From: Azolla caroliniana
Taxonomy: Eukaryota; Polypodiophyta
Assembly (NCBI GenBank): GCA_043228905.1
Contig: JBHGNT010000001.1
Span: 32,488,001 to 32,552,000, forward strand
Length of the DNA: 64,000 bases
Direction of reading: 5' to 3'
Shown: in pieces, positions 20,129 to 27,989 of the stretch
Numbering within the stretch: position 1 is the first letter of the stretch
How the letters are laid out: each line of letters opens with the position of its first letter
Made by a program: the position numbers and the translations under genes
Notes under the pieces: generated by a model
The model's database searches: none
The model's input: the letters and a program-made list of their open reading frames with translations, nothing else
What the model was told of the DNA's origin: nothing

Positions 20129-22277
20129 AGAGGCGGCAGAAGAGCAGAAGATGAGGGGGTCGGATCTTGCAGAGGCCATGGCTTCGGCCGTGGATCGGAT
20201 TGTAAATGCGCGCGAGGGCACCGGTGCCCTCGACAGAGCTATCGAGGCGGTCGTCGGCACGATCGGCCGGTTCGATGGGAGGGATGCCACGAAGTATCTG
20301 GCGTCCTACGGTGCAGAAATGCTGATGCGGGACATTCCGGAAGAAAGGCGTCTTGCCGGATTTCCCCGAGTAGCAATGCCGAGCATCCATGCGGAGGTGC
20401 TCGAGGTGCGGGCGGAGAGCCGTACCTGGGAGGAGTTCGAAGGTCGGCTCCTAGAGAAATACGGGCTGGACGACGCGCTCCGGCTTTCGAAGCGAAGGTT
20501 CATGGAATGGGTGGAGTCCCTGGGGAAGGGAAGAAACGCGTCGGCACTCCTCCGGGAGTTCGAGGAAAACTTTGCGCGCCTTTCGGCGCTCGACCGAACC
20601 ATCCTGGACACGAGCCGGGTCTTGCTGTTTGTCAAGTCGGTCGACGAGCGGGATCGGGAGCAAGTGGGCCTCTTGCTGGAAACCGAAGACGGGCTCACTA
20701 CCGACTGGGCGGCTGTCAAGAAAGTCTGTGGCCGTTTCGACAAACGGCGAGAATGGGCGGATAACGGGGTAGCCGGGTCGGGCTCGGTCGCAGCAAGGAA
20801 GTTCGAACCAGCGCCGCAGGTGCGAAAGGAAGAGACCCGAGAGTGGTTGGAAACCGGTTCGGCTTCGACCGGCGTAGTCAGAGGCTCAACCGGAGGAGCG
20901 GCGCTGGAGGAATTGACGAGGGCGGTAAAGGACCTCCAAATCGCGCAAGCCCGAAGGGAAGGTGGCGAACCGGCTCGTGACCGACGGCCGGCGGCAGGAA
21001 ACAGGTGCATGTGGTGCGATGAAGTCGGCCACATTCGGAAGGACTGCGGCGACTTCGCGGAGGCGCTAAGGGACAGGGTGGTGTACCTGTGGGAAGGGCG
21101 GGTGCATGCCAGCGACACCCGAAGGGCCCTGAGCCGAAACGACGGGCGAGGTGGTATGAAAAGGTTGATGGAAGAGGCGGCGGCCCGACACGCGGAAACC
21201 GTCCACTACTCGGCGTCGGCCGGCATTCGAGTCGGGGGCGGCGAGGCCCGAAGGGAAAGCAAAGCCGGATTCTGGCCGACGATGCTGGGAGGCCTTGCCG
21301 GTGCAAGGCTAAAAGGGGAGGAATCGGACCGCGCGGAGAAACGGGTACGGGAGATGACCGGGTGGAGCGACCCGGTCGAGGAAAGGACGGGCTTCGTGGA
21401 AGCCGCTTGCCAGAACTACGAGGCTCTGGTAGAAGAGAAGCGGGTGGGGAAACCCGGGACGACCGGGCCCTCACAACGATACGAGACCCGGTCCGGGCCA
21501 CGACGGGACGAAGCCGGCGGGGCCGGTACGAAAGATAAAACCCAGAAGGGCGGGTACCGTCTGGGGACGGAGATAGAAAGGACCACGGACTTACGAAAGG
21601 TCCTGGAGGAACGGATCCTCGACAGCAAGGTGGAGCTGTCGTTACGAGAGGTGCTGGGAATCGCCAAGAAGGAGTTCCACGACTCCATCGTGGACTTGGT
21701 GAAACGGAAGAGGCTGTCAACGGAGACAGAACCAGAAAGACCAGTGGAAGTGCAGACGACGCACCTAGACGACATGGCGCTGGGAGACGAGTGGGCGGAA
21801 AGCCACTATTCGAGACCACACTGGGCCCGAGCGACCACGGAAACCCCGGTGAAGATCGGCGATGTCCAGGAACCGGTGATAGCTTTGGTGGACCACGGAT
21901 CGGAGATCAACTTGATGTCCATGGACTTCTATAAGAAGGGCAAATGGCCGATCAACACCAAGCACGGGTGGAAAATAAGGGCGGCAACGCGCGCCACCGA
22001 GGAGCTGCACGGGGCCTGTCCGAATGTGCGAGTCAAGATCGGCGACGTCGAGATTGACCAGCACTTCTTCGTGCAGGAGACGTCTTCGCATCCGGTCATA
22101 CTGGGAGAGCCGTACATCACGGCGGCGCGGATGGAGACCAAGGTGCTGGACAATGGTTCGGCCTACGCGAGGGTCAAAAGCCAAGACGGGCGCCATTCGG
22201 TCCAGTTTCTGACGGTACGGCCGAACCACGAACGTAACCGCGACTCCCTCGGTTCCGAAAACCGAGAGGATTTTTAG
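20124..22277 (+). CDS. Gag-protease polyprotein of A1
   Basis: The 717-codon frame runs from a GTG inside the primer site. The probable start is the ATG at 20151, and an in-frame TAA at 20094 bars an earlier one. The capsid region is followed by the zinc knuckle (C295, C298, H303, C308) and a C-terminal retropepsin-like domain with VDHGSEINL (D590). The product should form virus-like particles and package RNA; the protease would process Gag and Pol. The TAG stop is the end of GATTTTTAG. Pol lies in the -1 frame and is open through this point, so Gag-Pol may be made by -1 frameshifting. Confidence 0.93.
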   Translation: MKEAAEEQKMRGSDLAEAMASAVDRIVNAREGTGALDRAIEAVVGTIGRFDGRDATKYLASYGAEMLMRDIPEERRLAGFPRVAMPSIHAEVLEVRAESRTWEEFEGRLLEKYGLDDALRLSKRRFMEWVESLGKGRNASALLREFEENFARLSALDRTILDTSRVLLFVKSVDERDREQVGLLLETEDGLTTDWAAVKKVCGRFDKRREWADNGVAGSGSVAARKFEPAPQVRKEETREWLETGSASTGVVRGSTGGAALEELTRAVKDLQIAQARREGGEPARDRRPAAGNRCMWCDEVGHIRKDCGDFAEALRDRVVYLWEGRVHASDTRRALSRNDGRGGMKRLMEEAAARHAETVHYSASAGIRVGGGEARRESKAGFWPTMLGGLAGARLKGEESDRAEKRVREMTGWSDPVEERTGFVEAACQNYEALVEEKRVGKPGTTGPSQRYETRSGPRRDEAGGAGTKDKTQKGGYRLGTEIERTTDLRKVLEERILDSKVELSLREVLGIAKKEFHDSIVDLVKRKRLSTETEPERPVEVQTTHLDDMALGDEWAESHYSRPHWARATTETPVKIGDVQEPVIALVDHGSEINLMSMDFYKKGKWPINTKHGWKIRAATRATEELHGACPNVRVKIGDVEIDQHFFVQETSSHPVILGEPYITAARMETKVLDNGSAYARVKSQDGRHSVQFLTVRPNHERNRDSLGSENREDF
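22269..22277 (+). promoter_or_regulatory. Candidate -1 frameshift site at the gag stop
   Basis: GAT TTT TAG ends gag. One base back reads TTT TTA GAG, and this frame stays open into pol. The nine bases are the same in A-left, A0 and A2. The -1 frame has a TAA about 40 bases upstream, which limits the shift window. Confidence 0.5.
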
Positions 22278-25200
22278 AGAGGACTGCCAAGGCGTGGGGC
22301 CGCGACAGTCCGGATGCTCCGGGAAAACCCCACATCTGTACGATAAAACCGTGTACAATAGGTAGGAAATTTTGCTTCTCCGACAGCGGAGCATGTACGA
22401 TGGTCGGCATCGCCGGCCGAGAGAAAACAAAGACGGAGGGGAGACTTCGGGCGTGCGGAGTTCTCGGCCATGACGAAGAAATCAACGGAGCCGTGGAGGC
22501 AGTCTCCTTCGACGACACCTTGGGAATGCTGGGGAGGGTAGTCGAAGAAGACCTTATCGAAGACCGGACGATACCGGTATGTTCCGAAGAAATGTACGAA
22601 GTCATCGCGGACTTCGGTCGAGGGCTCGAGTCGGAACGGACGGCCCGAGTTAGCGCCAAGTACAAGACGGTGGACCGGAAGGTGAGGCCAGTTGCGGCGC
22701 CCTTACCGGAGGGCAGCGAATCCCGAATCAAAGGGGTTGCATCGGACCCCAGCTTACGAGATCCGGCCTGCATAGGACACACCTTCACCAACGAGACGCT
22801 CCGCGAGCTGAAGATCGGTGGGGGCAGGTTCCTACTGCCGGTGGAGGAAGACCGGTTTCGGAGGATGCTCGGAAGGCACGGGAAAGCCTTCGCATTCTCA
22901 CCGGAGGAAATCGGGTGCGTAGACCCGACGATCGTAGAGCCGATGGTGATATTCACGGTACCGCATGTACCGTGGAATCTCAAGCCAATTCCGGTTCCGA
23001 GAGCTCACATCCCGAAGTTGATGGAGCTGTTGAAGCAGAAAGTTGATATGGGCATTCTCGAGCCGTCGAGCGCCCCGTACTCGAACCGGTGGTTTACGGT
23101 ACCAAAGAAAAACGGGTCATTGCGCTTCATTCAGGACCTGCAACCGGTCAATAGGGTGACCATTCGGAACGCAGGGATCGGACCGACCATAGACGAGTTC
23201 GCGGAGGCCTTCGCCGGAAGGTCGATTTACTCGGTCGGTGATCTATATTCAGGGTACGACCAGTTCCAGCTAGCCGTGGAGAGCAGAGACATTACGACGA
23301 TGCGAACTCCCCTTGGCCTAGTGCGGATGTGTACGCTGCCGCAAGGAGGGACCAACTCGGTGGCCCACATGGTGAATGCAATGAACAAGGTGCTGAGGGA
23401 CTGCATCCCGGACATCACCATGCCGTTTCTAGACGACATCCCGATCAAGGGATGCCCGGTAGAAGAGAAGGACGAGACGATCGGGCCGGACGGATGCCGG
23501 CGATTCGTGGTAACGCACATCGACGACTGCGAGAAGGTGCTGCAAAGGCTAGAGGATGCGAGGCTCACCTTCTCGGGGGAGAAGTCAGCCTTCGGGCAGT
23601 CGGAAATCATGGTGGTCGGACATTTATGTGGACCATATGGCCGGAGACCGTCTCCGGCAAAGATAGAAGCCATCTCCGCGATGAAGCCTGATTGCAGCTC
23701 GGTCACGGAAGTACGAAGATTCTTGGGGGCATGCGCCTTCTACCACATATGGATCCCGCATTACGCGCACGTCGCGGAACCGCTGTACGGATTATTGAAG
23801 AAAGGGCGAAGATTCGAATGGCTAGACAAGCACACGGAGTCGGTCCGGAAGCTGAAGGAGGCTCTTTCGGCAGCACCGGCGCTCCGAAAGGCCGTCTACA
23901 GGAAGGGCACCCCAGTGTACATAACGGTTGACACGAGTCCGACCGGAATCGGGTGGGTCGTCAACCAAGAAGACGAGGACGGCAATCAGTTTCCGATCCG
24001 ATTCGGCGCGAAGGTCCTCAGCGAACGGCAGCGCGGATACGCCCAGGTTAAACGCGAACTCTGGGGTATCGTTTCGGCGGTGAAGGCCGACAAGGACTAT
24101 CTGATCAGGACGGAGGTAATCATAAAGACGGATTGCATGCCGATTCTCGGCATGGTTTCCGGATGCGCGACGCCGGACCTGGCAATGCTCAGGTGGATAG
24201 CGTACATCAAGTCCCTGGACCCGGAAATACGACACATTTCCGGGAAAGACAACGCCATGGCCGACATGCTTTCGAGGGCGAGATTCGATGACGAGGGCGG
24301 CATGGTTTCGGAGGACGAAGAGGTCGGCATGGACTTCTTCGAGACTGCGTATGTAACAACCGACGGAACAAGCACTCCGGCGCTTAACGACTTCGACGCG
24401 AGCAAGTACGACGAGGAGTGGCTGCAGATCGGTGGGTTTTTGAAGACAATGACGCCCGATGCGTCATGGACGAAGGACGAGGCCAACCGGATCCGGAAGA
24501 AAGCGTACCGGTTCTTTCTCCGGGATGGCTATCTATGGAAGCACCCGAAGAAGAGGGACGGCGCTCCGCTCCGGGTGGTGGCGATGAGGGAAGAGCAGGA
24601 GGAGCTGCTGACGGCCTACCACGACAGCCCTTGGGCTGGACACCGTGGAACATGGGCTACGTTTGAGAAACTGAAGGGGAAGTATTGGTGGCCGGGGCAG
24701 TACCGGGACGTGCATCGGTTCGTGACAACTTGCGAGAGCTGTCAGATGCACTCCATAGTCCGACATCGGGACGAGCTTCACCCCACGTACCCTCCGACCA
24801 TCCACTTCAAATGGATGGTAGATCTGGTGACGATGCCAATGGGGGTAGGACAGATGCGGTACCTGGTCCTAGCACGGGAGGATCTGACGAACCAGGTGGA
24901 AGGTCGGGCCCTTCCGAACAAAACGACCGCGGCCGTATGCCGGTTCCTAATCGAGGACGTGATATGCCGGTACGGGTGCATCGGGAAGATCGTGGCTGAC
25001 CGAGGGGAGTTGGACGCCGAAGAAGCCGCGGAGCTGTTCGACCGGCTGGGAGTCAAGCTCTCGCTCACCACTGCGTACAATCCGGAGGCGAATGGAAAGG
25101 TGGAGCGCGGACACGGACCGATCGTCAAGGCGTTGGTTCGGGCATGCGGAGGCCGAGTCGGTAACTGGCCGCGGCTGCTACCTTATGCTTTGTGGGCAGA

Positions 25201-25756
25201 CCGGACCACGCACAGTTCGGTAACCGGGTACATGCCGTCGGAGCTCATGTTCGGCCAGAAGCCGATCATGCCGATGGAACGGACGATCTCCTCGTGGGCA
25301 ACGGTCGACTGGAGGGACGAGATGAGCCGGGAGGAGTTGTTGGCCGCGCGCATACGACAGCTCGAGCGGAGACCGGAGGACGTGGAACTGGCTGCGGAGA
25401 AGCTCCGGGTGGCGAGGAAAAAGAACAAAGCCAGGTTCGACCGAACGCACCGGCTCCGACCGAAGAAAATCGAAGAAGGTGACTGGGTGCTCGTCTACGA
25501 CAGCAGCCTCGACAACCAGCACCGAGCTACACGGAAGTTCGCACGAAGGTGGTTCGGGCCTTACGTGGTACGGAGCGCCAATGACAACGGGACATATCAC
25601 CTGGCGGAACTCGACGGCACGAGAATGGCGATACCGGTTGCAGGGAAGCGGATCAAAGCGTTCAAGAAGCGACACGACGACGAGCCAGACCCGGCTCTCC
25701 CGGTCAGCAGTGACGAACGATCCGAAAACGAGGAAGAACCGACGGGCGAGGAATGA
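22274..25756 (+). CDS. Pol (RT-RNase H-integrase) of A1
   Basis: The -1 frame is open from the gag stop to 25756. The first ATG at 22400 gives 1,118 residues. On that count the reverse transcriptase holds D281 and FLDD (343-346). The RNase H holds D511, E553, D578 and D622. The integrase has an HHCC finger (H741, H748, C778, C781), catalytic D808, D867 and E902, and a GPY-type C-terminus (WFGPYVV). No chromodomain is seen. It copies RNA to DNA and inserts it. The integrase segment ERGHGPIVKALV with THSSVTGYMPSELM reminds me of fungal Ty3 elements; this needs a search. Confidence 0.93.
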   Translation, partial: LERTAKAWGRDSPDAPGKPHICTIKPCTIGRKFCFSDSGACTMVGIAGREKTKTEGRLRACGVLGHDEEINGAVEAVSFDDTLGMLGRVVEEDLIEDRTIPVCSEEMYEVIADFGRGLESERTARVSAKYKTVDRKVRPVAAPLPEGSESRIKGVASDPSLRDPACIGHTFTNETLRELKIGGGRFLLPVEEDRFRRMLGRHGKAFAFSPEEIGCVDPTIVEPMVIFTVPHVPWNLKPIPVPRAHIPKLMELLKQKVDMGILEPSSAPYSNRWFTVPKKNGSLRFIQDLQPVNRVTIRNAGIGPTIDEFAEAFAGRSIYSVGDLYSGYDQFQLAVESRDITTMRTPLGLVRMCTLPQGGTNSVAHMVNAMNKVLRDCIPDITMPFLDDIPIKGCPVEEKDETIGPDGCRRFVVTHIDDCEKVLQRLEDARLTFSGEKSAFGQSEIMVVGHLCGPYGRRPSPAKIEAISAMKPDCSSVTEVRRFLGACAFYHIWIPHYAHVAEPLYGLLKKGRRFEWLDKHTESVRKLKEALSAAPALRKAVYRKGTPVYITVDTSPTGIGWVVNQEDEDGNQFPIRFGAKVLSERQRGYAQVKRELWGIVSAVKADKDYLIRTEVIIKTDCMPILGMVSGCATPDLAMLRWIAYIKSLDPEIRHISGKDNAMADMLSRARFDDEGGMVSEDEEVGMDFFETAYVTTDGTSTPALNDFDASKYDEEWLQIGGFLKTMTPDASWTKDEANRIRKKAYRFFLRDGYLWKHPKKRDGAPLRVVAMREEQEELLTAYHDSPWAGHRGTWATFEKLKGKYWWPGQYRDVHRFVTTCESCQMHSIVRHRDELHPTYPPTIHFKWMVDLVTMPMGVGQMRYLVLAREDLTNQVEGRALPNKTTAAVCRFLIEDVICRYGCIGKIVADRGELDAEEAAELFDRLGVKLSLTTAYNPEANGKVERGHGPIVKALVRACGGRVGNWPRLLPYALWADRTTHSSVTGYMPSELMFGQKPIMPMERTISSWATVDWRDEMSREELLAARIRQLERRPEDVELAAEKLRVARKKNKARFDRTHRLRPKKIEEGDWVLVYDSSLDNQHRATRKFARRWFGPYVVRSANDNGTYHLAELDGTRMAIPVAGKRIKAFKKRHDDEPDPALPVSSDERSENEEEPTGEE

Positions 25757-25790
25757 AGACGGGCCGGTTTTCTCCGTCCCAACTTTCTTG

Positions 25791-25810
25791 GCGCATACCG
25801 GAGGATGCGC
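25791..25810 (+). promoter_or_regulatory. Pre-PPT hairpin of A1
   Basis: GCGCAT pairs with ATGCGC around ACCGGAGG. It lies in the non-coding gap after pol, and the same hairpin is at 32813-32832 (A2) and 31490-31509 (A0). Confidence 0.65.
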
Positions 25811-25812
25811 GG

Positions 25813-25827
25813 TTAGGTGGGGGCGGA
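25813..25827 (+). other. Polypurine tract of A1
   Basis: TTAGGTGGGGGCGGA directly precedes the 3' LTR. Confidence 0.85.
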
Positions 25828-26612
25828 TGTCGTGAAGAAAACCGTCCATAAGCGGAATCGGCGCACCAAGGCGTGGGAACCGGTTCTTCACGCGCGCACG
25901 CTCCAAGTTGTACATAGAAGCGAACTAGGAGGATAATTGGCAGGAACGGGCCCTAACACGAGTGGAGACAAAGACCGCGCGAATAGTCTTTCGGTCGCGC
26001 GCGCGAACTGTACGAGTCGGCGGCGTAACTACGCGGATGCGTGAAGAACAGAGCGGATCCCTGTTCGAAAGGGACAGGGAATAAAGCTGACACGACGGCC
26101 TGCTCGTCGGCCTATATAAGAGCAGGAAAGAGCTGTTGCAGGCATCTCGCGTAGAGAGGACGAAGTGCTGTCGGACCGTTTCTGGACGCTTCTCTCTCTG
26201 TTTCCTTCCTTCTTGAGCTCCATAGCTTTCTGTGCAGGGTTCCGAGGAGGCTCGCGCTGTTTCGAGGAACGCCCGAGTGCTTCCGGCAGCACCTCCGACC
26301 TGCTACCCCCCCTTTGTGCGTCGAAGCGAACAGGCATCGGCATCTGTTCGCCGGCCTGTTCGGTTGTAACCAACCTGTGCCCCATCGGGGGTTGTAGTCG
26401 TGCTAGCCATTTTTCTTAATATACATATTTAGTCATTCGCATCTGTCTGTGTCGGTGTCTGTTCGCGTTCTCCGTGCTGAAGGGCCGTGTCCCTGTGTAT
26501 CTCCGGTCCTGCGTAGCCGGTTCTCCCTCTTTCTCTTCCCTCGCTTGCTCTTTGGTTCGAGACCCCCGCGGTCCCGCCTCGTTTCCACACGCACTTGCGT
26601 AATATCTGGACA
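25828..26612 (+). repeat. 3' LTR of A1
   Basis: 785 bp, nearly identical to 19322-20106, ending CTGGACA. It is followed by the second GCGC and then the rest of the A0 gag. Confidence 0.95.
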
Positions 26613-27989
26613 GCGCTAGAGGAGTTGACGCGGGCGATAAAGGATCTCCAGATCGCCTAGACTCGAAGGGAAGGCGACGAACGGGCTCGTGACCGACGGT
26701 CGGCAGCGGGGAACAGGTGCATGTGGTGTGACGAGGTCGGCCACATTCGGAAGGACTGCGGCGATTTCGCAGAGGCGTTGAGAAACTGGGTGGTGTACCT
26801 GTGGGAAGGCCGGGTGCACGCTGGCGACACCAGGAGGGCCCTGAGCCGAAACGACGGGCGAGGAGGTATGAAGAGACTGATGGAAGAGGCAGCGGCCCGA
26901 CACGTGGAGGCCATCCACTACTCGACGTCAGCCGGTATTCGGGTCGGGGGCAGCGAGGCCCGAAAGGAGAGTAAAGACGGTTTCTGGTCGGCAATGCTGG
27001 AAGGCCTCGCCGGCGCGCGACTGAGGAAAGATGAAACGAACCACGCTGAGAGACGGGTTCGGGAAATAACAGGGTGGAGCGATCCGGTCGAGGAGAAGAC
27101 GGGCTTCGTAGAAGCCGCTTGCCGGAACTACGAGGCTCTGGTAGAGGAGAAACGAGTGGGGAAAGCCGGAGCGACCGGGCCCTCACAACGGTACGAGACC
27201 CGATTCGGGCAACGACGGAACGATGCCGGTGGGCCCGGCCCGCAAGATAACCCCAGGAAGGGCGGGTACCGACTGGGGACAGAAATAGAAAGGACTACGG
27301 ACCTACGAAAGGTCCTAGAAGAACGGGTCCTCGACAGCAAAGTGGAGCTGTCATTACGGGAGGTGCTAGGGATCGCCAAGAAGGAGTTCCACGACTCTAT
27401 TGTAGACTTGGTGAAACGGAAGAGACTATCGACGAAGACGGAACCGGAAAGACCGGTGGAGGTGCGGACGACACACATCGACGACTCGGCGCTGGAAGAT
27501 GAGTGGGCGGAGAGCCACTATTCGAGGCCACACTGGGCCCGAGCGACCACGGAGACCCCAGTAAAAATCGGAGGTGTTCAGGAACCGGTGGTGGCGTTGG
27601 TGGACCACGGTTCGGAAATAAACTTAATGTCCATGGACTTCTATAAGAAGGGAAAGTGGCCGATCAACACCAGGCACGGGTGGAAGATACGGGCGGCGAC
27701 GCGCGCCACCGAGGAACTGCACGGGGCCTGCTCGAATGTGCGAGTAAAGATCAGCGACGTCGAGATTGACCAGCACTTCTTCGTACAGGAGACGTCCTCG
27801 CATCCGGTCATATTAGGGGAACCATACATCACGGCAGCTCGAATGGAGACCAAGGTGCTAGACAACGGTTCGGCCTACGCGAGGGTCAAAAGCCAGGATG
27901 GGCGCCATTCGGTGCAATTTTTGACGGTGCGGCCGAACCACGAGAGAAACCGCGAGTCCCTCGGTGGCGAGAACCGGGAGGATTTTTAG
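26613..27989 (+). pseudogene. A0 gag-protease, 3' part
   Basis: Continues A0 gag after A1. A TAG at 26658-26660 interrupts it just after DLQIA. From the zinc knuckle (CMWCDEVGHIRKDC, near 26720) to the protease (VALVDHGSEINLMS) the frame is open. It ends with the conserved GATTTTTAG. Confidence 0.92.

Larger units (their letters stand above)
19322..26612 (+). mobile_element. G1 copy A1, complete and coding-intact
   Basis: A 7,291-bp element with 785-bp LTRs (19322-20106 and 25828-26612), a primer site, gag-protease, pol and a polypurine tract. It is inserted in the gag of A0 with TSD GCGC. The two LTRs differ at only about seven sites by eye, five of them in the last 170 bp. Both ORFs lack internal stops. 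It is a candidate autonomous copy. Confidence 0.96.

Noticed and set aside
22174-22983. Long antisense ORFs over gag and pol (for example 269 codons here, 313 codons at 20878-21819)
   Set aside because: They mirror the GC-rich coding strand, recur in every copy, and have no domains. They are shadows of gag and pol.
19322-26612. 5-bp TSD GCGCT for A1
   Set aside because: It would require the LTR to start at G. A0 and A2 give unambiguous 4-bp duplications with TG...CA ends, so GCGC is preferred.
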